Source: 2-12-FULL-35-15 sp036386835
GTDB lineage: Bacteria; Bacteroidota; Bacteroidia; 2-12-FULL-35-15
Direction: 5' to 3'
Assembly (NCBI GenBank): GCA_036386835.1
Contig: DASVUX010000035.1
Span: 15,252-79,251, forward strand
Length of the DNA: 64,000 bases
In this document: positions 22,148 to 31,593 of the stretch, one piece after another
How positions within the stretch are numbered: position 1 is the first letter of the stretch
How the letters are laid out: every line of letters begins with the position of its first letter
Made by a program: the position numbers and the translations under genes
The notes under the pieces: generated by a model
What the model was told of the DNA's origin: nothing
What the model saw: only the letters and a program-made list of their open reading frames with translations
The model's database searches: none

Positions 22148-23461
22148 ATGAGAAAACTCTTCCAACCTAAAATCATAATCCTTCTGTGTACGGTCGTATG
22201 CCTTTTTATTACGACTAACATACATTGGGGCAAAGATAAATGGCAGAACATTATTGAAGCTGATGCACGTGGATATTACGCTTATTTACCGGCCGTGTTT
22301 ATTTACCAGGATCTTAACTTTACTTTTTATGATTCGGTGGAAACCGCAAAATACAATTCACATTTCAATTACGATTACCGCGTAAAAATTGATAACTCAT
22401 ATAACGTAAATAAATACTATTGCGGAACCGCTATTGCTCAAAGCCCTTTTTTTTTAACGGCCCATATATTGACTTTATTCAGCGACTACGAAGCAGATGG
22501 CTATTCCCGGATCTATATGCTTTTTATTACCCTTGCCGGCATCTTTTACATGCTGGCCGGGCTGATATTCACGGATAAATTACTCAGGCTTTATCATATA
22601 AGCAATGGCATAAGGTCCTTTACCCTCCTGGCAATTCTCTTCGGAACCAACCTGTTTTTTTACACCGTATGTGAAATGGGAATGTCGCATATTTACTCCT
22701 TTGCACTTATTGCCGCTTTCTGCTTTTACATGAAAAAATTATTTATCACATCCGACAGGAGATATATGATCCTCAGCATGATCATCCTGGGTTTTATTTT
22801 CCTGGTCCGGCCGGCAAACCTGCTTGTTTTAATGGCCGTACCCTTCCTGGCAGGAGACATGTATTATATTTTTAAGGGAACGAATATCCTGAAGAAGAAT
22901 TTCGGTCTTTTTGCTACCGGTTTTTTGGCCCTGGCCGGTATTATAAGTATTCAGCTTTTAATATATAAGATCTCCTCAGGCCATCTTTGGGTGGATTCGT
23001 ATCCTTCCGAGGAATTTAATTTTAAGGATCCGCATTTTTTCTTAATGCTTTTCAGTTATAAAAAAGGATTGTTCCTTTATACCCCTCTTTACCTGTTATC
23101 GTTGTTCGGCTTATATTATTTTTATCAAAGGAGAAGATTCGAATTTTTCAGCTTCCTCGTCTTTTTTGTCATACTTACTTACATTTTATCTTCCTGGTGG
23201 AACTGGTGGTATGGAGGCAGTTTTTCTTCAAGGGTCTTCGTTGATTACCTGTCATTGTTCTCCATCCTCTTAGCCCTGCAGTTCCAGAATGCATCAAAGA
23301 AAATATTTAGGAGGCTCCTCGTACCATCAGTAATCGCAATGATCGCGTTGTGCCAGTTTCAAACTTACCAATACCGTTATTACCTGATTCACTGGGAGGA
23401 CATGACGAAAGAGAAATACTGGGATGTATTTCTCAGCATGAAAAAAGAGGGGAAGCGCTGA
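22148..23461 (+). CDS. Polytopic membrane protein, GT-C-like
   Basis: A 437-residue integral membrane protein with about ten hydrophobic segments. The first loop after the N-terminal helix has IIEADARGYYAYLPAVFIYQ, an acidic motif in the place where GT-C glycosyltransferases (PMT/ArnT-like) carry their catalytic Asp. A later loop reads SSWWNWWYGGSFSSRVFVDY, again similar to such enzymes. Transfer of a sugar from a polyprenyl-phosphate donor is therefore plausible, but sequence similarity has not been tested. It is probably translated with the YjbR-like gene directly upstream. Confidence 0.6.
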   Translation: MRKLFQPKIIILLCTVVCLFITTNIHWGKDKWQNIIEADARGYYAYLPAVFIYQDLNFTFYDSVETAKYNSHFNYDYRVKIDNSYNVNKYYCGTAIAQSPFFLTAHILTLFSDYEADGYSRIYMLFITLAGIFYMLAGLIFTDKLLRLYHISNGIRSFTLLAILFGTNLFFYTVCEMGMSHIYSFALIAAFCFYMKKLFITSDRRYMILSMIILGFIFLVRPANLLVLMAVPFLAGDMYYIFKGTNILKKNFGLFATGFLALAGIISIQLLIYKISSGHLWVDSYPSEEFNFKDPHFFLMLFSYKKGLFLYTPLYLLSLFGLYYFYQRRRFEFFSFLVFFVILTYILSSWWNWWYGGSFSSRVFVDYLSLFSILLALQFQNASKKIFRRLLVPSVIAMIALCQFQTYQYRYYLIHWEDMTKEKYWDVFLSMKKEGKR

Positions 23462-23480
23462 TCTGTTTACTGATAGCTAC

Positions 23481-24746
23481 TTAGACAATATTCTTTTCCA
23501 GCTCTTTCTTAAGCATGTTTAATGCGGCATTGGCAGTCTTATGAATATTCCTTTCCCTGTTGCTTCCGAAAAGAAATTTTTCAGAGAACACTCTTTCGGG
23601 AGTTGCTACAGCTATCCACACTGTACCCACAGGTTTATCAGGAGTACCTCCGTCAGGTCCGGCAATGCCTGAAGCAGAGATCGAATAATCGGTTTTATAG
23701 CGTTCACGGATCGCCCTGGCCATCTGCTCAACAACAGGCCGGCTTACAGCCCCGTGCTTCATGATCACATCATGAGGAACACCTAGTTCACTTTCCTTGA
23801 TCTCATAAGCATAGGAAATTACCGAGCCGGTATAATATTTAGAGCTGCCGGGTACTTTTGTGATCAGGTGTGAAATGTAACCTCCTGTGCAGCTTTCCGC
23901 TGTAGAAACCGTCTTGCAATTTTCACTAAGAAGCTTTCCAACCATCATTTCCAGGCTCTCCTTCTCCTCACCGTAAATTTCATAGCCATATATGTAATCG
24001 GATATGATCTTTTTAAGTTCTTCTATTTTGCGGTCAGTTAAAGTATTAAGCTCTTTCTCATTCGGACCTTTAGTACTTAAACGCAAACGTACCATGCCTG
24101 GTGAAGGCAAATACGCTAGCCTGATACTGTCTGCGGCCAGACTGTCCTCCCACTCTGCTATCATTTCCGACAAGGCCGACTCCCCGATACCCTGGGTCAG
24201 TATTGTTTTATGGACGATTACCGGTAATTTAAACATTGACCGGACCTTCGGAATCACCTGGTCACGCATCAGTGCTTTCATCTCGTATGGCACCCCCGGA
24301 AGTGAAATGAAGATCTTACCCTCCACGTTGAACCACATTCCCGGTGCGGTACCGTTCTTATTTCTTAGCACTTCACAAATGGCTGGGACTTCTGCCTGCA
24401 GCCTGTTAAGCGGGGTTACTTCCTTTCCGTAAGTCGCGAAAATATTCACCACATCTTCATACGCCTGTTCATCGAAGCGCATAGTCGTTTTGAAATATTC
24501 AGCTAAGGTTTTTTTTGTGATATCATCTTTGGTGGGACCCAGCCCACCGGTAATGATGATAATATCAGCACGCTTCCGGGCTTCCTCCAGAGAGTTCAGG
24601 ATATGTTCGCGGTCATCAGAAACGGAAGAGATCTGCTTTACGCTCATCCCGTTCATATTCAGCAATTGTCCTATATAAGCTGAATTCGTGTCAACGATCT
24701 GCCCTATGAGGATTTCATCCCCGATTGTTATTATTTCTACCTGCAT
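23481..24746 (-). CDS. cinA: CinA-like protein, nicotinamide-nucleotide amidohydrolase
   Basis: CinA proteins join an N-terminal molybdopterin-binding-like (COG1058, ADP-ribose pyrophosphatase) domain (about residues 1-170) to a C-terminal PncC amidase domain (about 255-415). The amidase deamidates NMN to nicotinate mononucleotide in pyridine nucleotide recycling. Visible are EIITIGDEILIGQIVDTNSA, IIITGGLGPTKDDITKKTLA, then STAESCTGGYISHLI with the catalytic Ser and Cys region, and SGIAGPDGGTPDKPVGTVW. Length 421 is typical. The start is the ATG ending at 24746. It stands alone on the minus strand, with a short AT repeat copy at 24832-24855 upstream. Confidence 0.95.
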   Translation of the reverse strand: MQVEIITIGDEILIGQIVDTNSAYIGQLLNMNGMSVKQISSVSDDREHILNSLEEARKRADIIIITGGLGPTKDDITKKTLAEYFKTTMRFDEQAYEDVVNIFATYGKEVTPLNRLQAEVPAICEVLRNKNGTAPGMWFNVEGKIFISLPGVPYEMKALMRDQVIPKVRSMFKLPVIVHKTILTQGIGESALSEMIAEWEDSLAADSIRLAYLPSPGMVRLRLSTKGPNEKELNTLTDRKIEELKKIISDYIYGYEIYGEEKESLEMMVGKLLSENCKTVSTAESCTGGYISHLITKVPGSSKYYTGSVISYAYEIKESELGVPHDVIMKHGAVSRPVVEQMARAIRERYKTDYSISASGIAGPDGGTPDKPVGTVWIAVATPERVFSEKFLFGSNRERNIHKTANAALNMLKKELEKNIV

Positions 24747-24867
24747 ATTGGTAATTAGTTAATTGGGTAAGTGCCCGATCAGGAATTTGGCAATAGGATT
24801 AAGATTGCTTTCGATATGTGACCGCAAAACAACACAGATCTGTAAATTCGTTTGATCAATGCGCAGG

Positions 24868-27027
24868 TTATTTAATGATTTTCATTTCATCCAGCAAATA
24901 CCCTGCTCCTGCAAATTTATCAATCACGAAAAGCGTGTAACGAACGTCAAGCACGATATTTCTTACCTGGTCAGGATTGTACATAATATCACTCATGGTC
25001 CCCTCCCAGTTCCTGTCGAAGTTAGTTCCGATCAGCTGACCTTCACCATTAAATACAGGGCTTCCGGAATTCCCCCCCGTAGTATGGTTACTTGCGCAGA
25101 ATGCTACACGGAGGTCTCCATTCTTATCAGCATACTGCCCATAATCTTTTTTCAAATAAAGCTCCTTTAATTTTGGTGACACAACAAACTCGTCAACAAG
25201 GGGATTTTCTTTATCCATCAATCCGTTTAAGGTCGTATAATAATTGTAATACACTCCGTCCCTTGGATTGTATCCATCTACCTTTCCGTAAGTAACGCGC
25301 AGTGTGCTGTTAGCATCAGGATAATATTTTTTAGTTGTTACCAGCTCACGCATTGCTTTCATGTACGTCCTGTTAAGCGTCATGATCTTAGCATCGGAAT
25401 CGTTGTATTTAGTGCGGACATCATTATAGAACTTCTCATAGCCACTTCTCATCAGCATATAAACAGGATCTTTTATGATCTTTTTGTAGCTCTTTTCGGG
25501 ATCACCCAATGCATCTTTCATCTTTTCCTCTGAAGTGAACATTGTCTTCGAATAAATAGCTTTCGCATATTTATTAAAATCACCTTTGTATTTAGACTGA
25601 ATCTCCGAGAAAACAGAAGCCTGCTGCTGCGGATCCAGGTTTTCTGATACCATTTTAAGCATTGCAGCACAGATTTTCTCATCAGTAGCAGCATTGTAAT
25701 CTTTAAAAAATGCAGGAAGATCTGCTTTCAGCTTATCCAGGTTTTTTTGCAGATCACCGGCCTTTTTGCCATTTTTCAAGGCTTCAATGGTTTCATTATA
25801 GGTAAGTGCGTAGTTAACCGCTTCTATTCCAAGCATTGCCTCTGAGTAGTAATCACGTTGTTTGTTCAATACCCTGAATTCCGAATATGCTTTTTCAAAA
25901 TCACTGAAGAGAGTTCCATATTTACTTTTTGCAGTATTATCTGCATTGATTTTCTGAAGTAATTCCTGTTCGAACGTTTTCTTTTTATTTATAGCATCCA
26001 GCTTTTTTAACCCGTTTATCTCACCCGCCCACTTTTTCCAGTAGTTTGCGAGGCTTGCATATTTTGCCGAATACTGGATCCTCACTTTATCACTTGCTTT
26101 CATATCTTCATCGAGGATCCTTAAGCGTGTATCACGAATCTTCACTTTTGCAGGATCGCTTTCATTCATGATCATGTCCACGGCATAGGAACTCAGATAT
26201 TCTGTTGTACGCCCCGGGAAACCATAAACCATTGTAAAGTCATTCTGCTCGGCACCTTTCAATGATACGGGTATCACATGCTTGGGTTTATAAGATACGT
26301 TATCTGGAGAATAATCGGCAGGCTCATTGTTCTTGTTTGCATAGATGCGGAAGACAGAAAAATCACCTGTATGTCGCGGCCACATCCAGTTGTCAGTGTC
26401 ACCTCCGAATTTTCCAATTGAAGAAGGCGGTGCCCCCACAAGGCGTACATCGCGGAAGGTTTCAGTAACGAACATATAATACTCATTACCATAGTAAAAC
26501 GGACGGATAAATGCCCCGTAACGGGAGGATGATGTCACCTCTTTTGTAATTGCAGTGATCGCTTCGCTTATTTTTTTCTCACGTTCGGCATCATTCATAT
26601 TATCCGTTATATTGGCCAGGACTCTGGTGGTAACATCTTCCATACGCACAATCAGGGTGGCTGTTAACCCCGGGTTCGACAACTCCTGGGAAGCGCTCAT
26701 TGCCCAGAAGCCATTCGTAAGAAGATCGTTTGTAACTGTACTGTGAGCCTGGATCTGTCCATAACCGCAGTGATGATTGGTAAGCAACAATCCTTTCTCT
26801 GAAATGATCTCACCGGTACAGCCGCCACCAAAATGAACCACGGCATCTTTTAAGCTTGATTTATTAATGCTGTAAATATCTTCTGCACTAAGCTTCAGCC
26901 CTTTGTTCTGCATATCTGCTTCATTAAGCGATTTCAGGAGGAATGGCAGCCACATGCCCTCGTCTCCTTTGGCAAGGTTAACAGAAATAAGATTCAATGC
27001 TAGAAGAATGATACTGAGCTTTTTCAT
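24868..27027 (-). CDS. S46 family dipeptidyl-peptidase, DPP11-like (Asp/Glu specific)
   Basis: A periplasmic serine peptidase that removes dipeptides from oligopeptide N termini. The signal peptide MKKLSIILLALNLISVNLAK is followed by the chymotrypsin-like double barrel split by a helical domain. The catalytic His is in LLTNHHCGYG (His86), the Asp in DNWMWPRHTGDF, and the Ser in GGNSGSPVF (Ser654). The S1-specificity position is Arg (FDRNWEG, Arg672), the residue that defines DPP11 and selects Asp/Glu at P1. DPP7 has Gly there. Length 719 is normal. It lies 45 bases behind the T9SS subtilase gene in the same direction. Confidence 0.92.
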   Translation of the reverse strand: MKKLSIILLALNLISVNLAKGDEGMWLPFLLKSLNEADMQNKGLKLSAEDIYSINKSSLKDAVVHFGGGCTGEIISEKGLLLTNHHCGYGQIQAHSTVTNDLLTNGFWAMSASQELSNPGLTATLIVRMEDVTTRVLANITDNMNDAEREKKISEAITAITKEVTSSSRYGAFIRPFYYGNEYYMFVTETFRDVRLVGAPPSSIGKFGGDTDNWMWPRHTGDFSVFRIYANKNNEPADYSPDNVSYKPKHVIPVSLKGAEQNDFTMVYGFPGRTTEYLSSYAVDMIMNESDPAKVKIRDTRLRILDEDMKASDKVRIQYSAKYASLANYWKKWAGEINGLKKLDAINKKKTFEQELLQKINADNTAKSKYGTLFSDFEKAYSEFRVLNKQRDYYSEAMLGIEAVNYALTYNETIEALKNGKKAGDLQKNLDKLKADLPAFFKDYNAATDEKICAAMLKMVSENLDPQQQASVFSEIQSKYKGDFNKYAKAIYSKTMFTSEEKMKDALGDPEKSYKKIIKDPVYMLMRSGYEKFYNDVRTKYNDSDAKIMTLNRTYMKAMRELVTTKKYYPDANSTLRVTYGKVDGYNPRDGVYYNYYTTLNGLMDKENPLVDEFVVSPKLKELYLKKDYGQYADKNGDLRVAFCASNHTTGGNSGSPVFNGEGQLIGTNFDRNWEGTMSDIMYNPDQVRNIVLDVRYTLFVIDKFAGAGYLLDEMKIIK

Positions 27028-27072
27028 AAGGGATTTTGAATTAAAGAATAAAGGGAAATCGTTTCTTAAATA

Positions 27073-28719
27073 TTACTGTTTTAAAACCTTTTCCTGATAT
27101 GTTTTTTTATCGGTTTTTACAATGATCATATAAACACCTGCAGCCAGGTTGTTAGCGGGTATATGAAAGCGGTTATCGGAATAGATCTCAAAATCTGCCG
27201 ATTCGGAATAAATCGCTTTCCCAGTGATATCAAACAGCTCTATCAGTACGGTCTGCTTTTCTGCTGAATAGAATGCGAATTGGAAATCATTTTTAAATGG
27301 ATTCGGATATACTGAAAAGGACTCTTCATAAACAATATCTTCAACTCCGCCAAGCAAGCGGTGAGCTTTACAAAAATCCGGAATGCCGTACCCCATAACT
27401 GTATCCGGTGAGGTTGCTTTGCTTGCGCTTTGCTGGATCGCATGGATAATTTCCATATTGCTCTTGTCAGGATGCGCCTGCCATAAACAAGCTGCTGCCC
27501 CCGCAGTTATAGGGGAAGAGAATGATGTACCGTTCGCAAACGTTATATCTCCTCCATTGGCTGCGATTGTGGATCCGCCCCCCTGTGCCACCGTGTTTGG
27601 TTTTATACGGCCATCAGCTGTCGGGCCCCGTGAGCTGAAACCGGTTATTGTCCCTGAAGCATCAACTGCTCCAACCGTAAGTATACTGTCAGCATCCGCT
27701 GGAGCTGTTATTTTAAACCATGGATAGCCGCCTGAGTTACCGGCACTTGAAACAACGAGGATTCCGGCTGCCGCTGCCATATCAGCAGCTTTTGTAACAA
27801 TTGTGCTGTTACCCTCCAAATCTGCATAGGTATGATTAGTGGATGCATCATCAAAAACGCTGTAACCGAGAGATGAATTGATAATATCAGCGCCCACACT
27901 GTCAGCAAACTCTGCACCTTTAAGCCAGTTGATCTCTTCCTGCATGGTTTCGCTCGCGGACTCCTCTGTTCTGATCAACCAGTAATCAGCCTGCGGAGCT
28001 GTGCCTACTATGCGCCCCGGCAAATTTCCTCCCATGCATGAAAGCACATTCATGCCGTGGGGATAATCTTCATATACCAGTGTATCTCCGCTGACAAAAT
28101 CCCGGCAGCCAAGGATCTGGCCGTTCACTCTTAAGCTGTCAAAGGCAGGAAGGATGTTCGCATTATAAAAACCGGCATCCAGCACAGCGATGACCATGCC
28201 CTCCCCTTTAAATCCTTTTTCATGCATGCAGTCTGCCCCGATCATGTGGGCCTGGTTATAAGAAGGTCCGTAATTGTATGAAGCCGCTGCACGGGAATTT
28301 TCTTCTTTTTGGAAGTGTCGTTCTTCAAGCTCAAATTTTGAAATTAAAGGAGATGGTTTATCTTTCTCCAGCCTGCTTATATTTTTGATATAACTAATTT
28401 TTGACAATTTTTTTATTTTATCCTCCGGTAAGGTTACAAGCGCAGCATTCATCCACCTGGAAGTATGAATAATTGCTGCGCCTTCTGCCTGAAGACCAGT
28501 AAGGTATGCCGGGTTAACGGGAAAATCAGTAATTGTTATGGCTATGGCCTGCCGTTGTCTCCTGAGTATTGCACGCTGTGATAAATATTGCGAAGGCTCA
28601 CTAATTTTGAAGGGACTGTTGTTCTTATCTTTAAACACTACCCAGCATTTCACGCCAGGTTGGGCTGCAGCTCCAAAAAAAGTGAATACAAGTACTAAAA
28701 GCAAAAAATATTTTTTCAT
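27073..28719 (-). CDS. Subtilisin-family (S8) serine protease with T9SS sorting domain
   Basis: A secreted protease of 548 residues. The signal peptide (MKKYFLLLVLVFTFFGAAAQ) and a propeptide region are followed by the S8 domain. The catalytic Asp is in VIAVLDAGF (about 181), His in DYPHGMNVLS (His221), oxyanion Asn in VSSAGNSGG, and Ser in GTSFSSPITAG (Ser399). The C-terminal 80 residues (VYPNPFKNDFQF and AAGVYMIIVKTDKKTYQEKV) form a type A T9SS sorting domain, so the enzyme is sent to the cell surface. The ATG ending at 28719 lies 1 base after the stop of the lipoprotein gene; earlier ATGs lie inside that gene. Confidence 0.93.
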   Translation of the reverse strand: MKKYFLLLVLVFTFFGAAAQPGVKCWVVFKDKNNSPFKISEPSQYLSQRAILRRQRQAIAITITDFPVNPAYLTGLQAEGAAIIHTSRWMNAALVTLPEDKIKKLSKISYIKNISRLEKDKPSPLISKFELEERHFQKEENSRAAASYNYGPSYNQAHMIGADCMHEKGFKGEGMVIAVLDAGFYNANILPAFDSLRVNGQILGCRDFVSGDTLVYEDYPHGMNVLSCMGGNLPGRIVGTAPQADYWLIRTEESASETMQEEINWLKGAEFADSVGADIINSSLGYSVFDDASTNHTYADLEGNSTIVTKAADMAAAAGILVVSSAGNSGGYPWFKITAPADADSILTVGAVDASGTITGFSSRGPTADGRIKPNTVAQGGGSTIAANGGDITFANGTSFSSPITAGAAACLWQAHPDKSNMEIIHAIQQSASKATSPDTVMGYGIPDFCKAHRLLGGVEDIVYEESFSVYPNPFKNDFQFAFYSAEKQTVLIELFDITGKAIYSESADFEIYSDNRFHIPANNLAAGVYMIIVKTDKKTYQEKVLKQ

Positions 28720-28720
28720 A

Positions 28721-29497
28721 TTACTCAATTCCATAAGCATTAACAATCATTGTGTAGTGAAACCCCGATGAAGCCCTGCTCAATATCGGCCTCGCATAAA
28801 AGGCACTCAGTGAGTCGGATAAAAATGGCATTGGCGGGTTTGTGTTCCAGGAAGATGGGGGTTGTGAATTAACATCAATTACTCTTTTATAGATCATGCC
28901 CGCATTCCGTGCATATTTTTCTTCAGCATACACCTGGTGCACCAGGCTTGTTTCATTATGCTGGCTCACCTGGAGTACGGAGTCAAACTTTATATTACCG
29001 ATCGTTCTTTCAAGGTCGAAAAACTCATACTTATAATTTTCTTCACCAATTGTATTTTTTGCATTGCCGTTCCAGACCTGGTCTTCTCTAACAGGAAACA
29101 AGAGCTTCACAAACCGTACATTCTCTTCAACCCGTTCAACATTTTTTTTTGTTTTGTTCTGGGCCCATACATCTTTTAATGTCCAGCTCATTGCACTGTA
29201 TGGAACTGCAGGGTCATACATTTTTATATAACGCTCTAGCCTCATTGTGGGCCTGCCTTCATTATCAGTATAAACAGACTCGATCTTTTCCTTTATCTGA
29301 AATTTTGTATTGATTACTGTTGCAGGAGTTGTAATTCCATTATAAAAAAAAGAATCTACTGTATAAACTACAAATCGGCCAGGTTGGTCAGGAAAATAAT
29401 TGTAGCCAAGGTCTGGTGCAAGCCCCGGATCCCTTTTACAGGAAACTGAGGAGATTAATAACCACGAAATAAACAGGGCCAATACAGATTTATACAC
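28721..29497 (-). CDS. Predicted lipoprotein, function unknown
   Basis: A 258-residue protein with a lipoprotein signal peptide (LFISWLLISSVSC, Cys near residue 20). The mature part starts KRDPGLAPDLGYNYFPDQPG, rich in beta-like segments, with RFVVYTVDSFFYNG and VWNGNAKNTIGEENYKYEFF. No family is recognised with certainty; similar single-copy lipoproteins exist in Bacteroidota. It leads a minus-strand set with the subtilase and the S46 peptidase, so a link to surface or envelope proteolysis is possible but unproven. Confidence 0.75.
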   Translation of the reverse strand: MYKSVLALFISWLLISSVSCKRDPGLAPDLGYNYFPDQPGRFVVYTVDSFFYNGITTPATVINTKFQIKEKIESVYTDNEGRPTMRLERYIKMYDPAVPYSAMSWTLKDVWAQNKTKKNVERVEENVRFVKLLFPVREDQVWNGNAKNTIGEENYKYEFFDLERTIGNIKFDSVLQVSQHNETSLVHQVYAEEKYARNAGMIYKRVIDVNSQPPSSWNTNPPMPFLSDSLSAFYARPILSRASSGFHYTMIVNAYGIE

Positions 29498-29544
29498 CGT
29501 TTTTTTGTTTACGCTAAGATAAATATTTTTATGCGTTTTTTAAA

Positions 29545-29577
29545 ATAAAAAAGCCTTTTGCTACAGGCAAAAGGCTT
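29545..29577 (-). terminator. Terminator downstream of mnmA
   Basis: An 11-base perfect stem, AAGCCTTTTGC (29551-29561) with GCAAAAGGCTT (29567-29577), has a 5-base loop. It is followed on the minus strand by a T run. It lies 20 bases after the mnmA stop. Confidence 0.92.
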
Positions 29578-29596
29578 CATTCTTTAAGCTGACGGA

Positions 29597-30697
29597 TCAG
29601 GCTGGTCTTTGTCTTTCAATGATCCCCCCGCCAACAAGATCGTCCCCTTCATAAAAAACAGCGGATTGCCCCGGGGCAACCGCAGAAACGGGAGTATGGA
29701 AAAGGACTTCAAGTTTATCATCAAGATGGTTGACGAGCGCCAGGCTACCCGGATCTTTATAGCGGATCTTTGTAAGAGTTTCAAAATTATCCGGCAGTGA
29801 CGCGTATTTGATCAGGTTATATTTGCCAACGATCATTCGCTGTTCTTCCAGCTCCTCCTTACTTCCGAGCACAACTGTATTTGTTTCGGGAAGTATCTCA
29901 AGCACATGGAGCGGTTCCCCAACGGCAATCTCAAGCCCTTTTCGCTGGCCGATCGTGTAGAACGGATAACCTTTATGCTTACCAAGCACCCTTCCTGTGC
30001 GGTCAATGAAATTTCCGCCATCAACTTTTTGCTCAAGTCCTTCAACTTTTCGTTTTAAAAAACCGCGGTAATCATTATCCGGCACAAAACAGATCTCATA
30101 ACTCTCGCTTTTGTTCGCAAGATCAATATATCCGTTATCTTTTGCCATTTGCTTGATCTCTGATTTCCTGTAATCCTGTAGAGGGAAGATGGTTCTTTTG
30201 AGGCTTTCCTGGGTAAGGCCCCAGAGTACATAAGACTGGTCTTTTGTGGTATCGAGGCCGCGGGATACAACATACCTGCTGTTTTCTTCACGGATGCGGG
30301 CATAATGACCGGTTGCAATAAATTCACAATCCAGCATGTCGGCACGTTTCAGCAAAGCCTCCCACTTGATGTGTGTGTTGCAGAGAACACATGGATTAGG
30401 TGTACGGCCCGCAAGGTATTCATCCACGAAATTATCGATGATATAATTACCGAACTCATTACGGATATCAAGGATATAATGAGGAAATCCGAGATTAACA
30501 GCAAGCATTCTGGCATCATTGATACTGTCAAGACTGCAGCATCCGGTTTCCTTACTTGACCCGCCTGAAGATGCGTAATCCCATGTCTTCATTGTTATAC
30601 CAACAACCTCATATCCCTGCTCATGCAAAAGCAAAGCAGCTATCGAACTATCGATACCACCACTCATTGCAAGCAATACTTTTCCTTTTTTACTCAT
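29597..30697 (-). CDS. mnmA: tRNA-specific 2-thiouridylase MnmA
   Basis: MnmA adds sulfur to C2 of the wobble uridine of tRNA-Lys, -Glu and -Gln. The PP-loop ATP site is VLLAMSGGIDSSIAALLL near residues 8-24. The catalytic cysteines are in NPCVLCNTHIKW and in SYEICFVPDNDYRGF. The central beta-barrel (RKGLEIAVGEPLHV) and the C-terminal domain are complete in 366 residues. The start ATG lies 2 bases after the stop of the MORN protein gene, so both are probably cotranscribed, and a terminator follows. Confidence 0.97.
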   Translation of the reverse strand: MSKKGKVLLAMSGGIDSSIAALLLHEQGYEVVGITMKTWDYASSGGSSKETGCCSLDSINDARMLAVNLGFPHYILDIRNEFGNYIIDNFVDEYLAGRTPNPCVLCNTHIKWEALLKRADMLDCEFIATGHYARIREENSRYVVSRGLDTTKDQSYVLWGLTQESLKRTIFPLQDYRKSEIKQMAKDNGYIDLANKSESYEICFVPDNDYRGFLKRKVEGLEQKVDGGNFIDRTGRVLGKHKGYPFYTIGQRKGLEIAVGEPLHVLEILPETNTVVLGSKEELEEQRMIVGKYNLIKYASLPDNFETLTKIRYKDPGSLALVNHLDDKLEVLFHTPVSAVAPGQSAVFYEGDDLVGGGIIERQRPA

Positions 30698-30699
30698 TT

Positions 30700-31476
30700 T
30701 TAATGTGGGTTCTCTTTGCCGGGGTCTGTCATTTCATACTCCTGCGACTTTTGCTTTTCTTTTTCTACCTGCTCTTTTGGTATAATATTCGGGTCAGGGC
30801 CTTTCAGGTCACCATAAGAATATACATCCGTTCTTTTTAAACTTCCATTCTCGTTAAAATATTTCCATGTGCCATGCTTCAGATCATTAACATATGTTCC
30901 TTCCGCATCCACCTTACCTGAAGGATGATAAAAAGTAACCTTCCCTTCTACCTTTCCTTTCACATACTGCCCTTTATATTTCAGCTGTCCGCTTTCAAAA
31001 TAATTCACTCTTGGCCCATCAAGAACGCCTTTTTTCCAGGTACGCTCTTCAGCGACCTGTCCCCCGCGGTAAAAGACTTTACTTTTACCATCTTTCAGTC
31101 CGTTCACATAATTCTCCTCCGAAATAAGAATTCCTTCTTCATCGTAGAATTTCCAGAGGCTGTCTTTTTTTTCATTGATAAACTTCCCTTCACCGGAAAT
31201 TTTGCCGCCTACCGAATACATCTTGGTTCGCGACACAGTGCCATTCTTTGAAAAAACACTCACCGCTTTCTTCTCACCGGACGGGTAATAATAAGTGAAC
31301 ACACCGGAAGGAATATCATTAATGAATTCGCCTTCATAAACCTTCTTTTTGTTTTCGTCCACTTTAACCCAGCGGCCCTGCTTTTTACCGGCAGCATCTT
31401 TCTTATTAATACCTTCCTGGGCCATGCCAACTGCCGGAATGCAGATGATCAACAAAAATATTCTCAGAATGTTCAT
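30700..31476 (-). CDS. Exported MORN-2 repeat protein (YwqK-like)
   Basis: A 258-residue protein with an N-terminal signal peptide (MNILRIFLLIICIPAVGMA). About eight repeats of the MORN_2 type follow, with motifs such as YEGEFINDIPSGVFTYYYPSG, ENYVNGLKDGKSKVFY and AEGTYVNDLKHGTWKYF. The family is often named after YwqK antitoxin, but there is no adjacent toxin and a structural role in the envelope is at least as likely. The frame is open upstream to 31593, but the stretch before 31476 contains the promoter (31562-31569) and cannot be coding. Confidence 0.85.
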   Translation of the reverse strand: MNILRIFLLIICIPAVGMAQEGINKKDAAGKKQGRWVKVDENKKKVYEGEFINDIPSGVFTYYYPSGEKKAVSVFSKNGTVSRTKMYSVGGKISGEGKFINEKKDSLWKFYDEEGILISEENYVNGLKDGKSKVFYRGGQVAEERTWKKGVLDGPRVNYFESGQLKYKGQYVKGKVEGKVTFYHPSGKVDAEGTYVNDLKHGTWKYFNENGSLKRTDVYSYGDLKGPDPNIIPKEQVEKEKQKSQEYEMTDPGKENPH

Positions 31477-31561
31477 ATACCTGTTTTTAGTTCTAACCAT
31501 AACGCTGAAAATTTGAAAGGATACGGGTCCAGAAAATGCAGTGAGAGTGTCTAAAACACTG

Positions 31562-31593
31562 CAAAAATACGAAAAATCAAGGAGGCTTCCCAA
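31562..31593 (-). promoter_or_regulatory. Bacteroidota-type promoter of the MORN-mnmA unit
   Basis: On the minus strand TTG (31591-31593), a 21-base spacer and TATTTTTG (31562-31569) fit the consensus. A leader of about 80 bases precedes the MORN gene. Confidence 0.65.

Noticed and set aside
30700..31476. Antitoxin of a toxin-antitoxin pair (YwqK name)
   Set aside because: There is no toxin gene beside it, and the protein has a signal peptide and is cotranscribed with mnmA.
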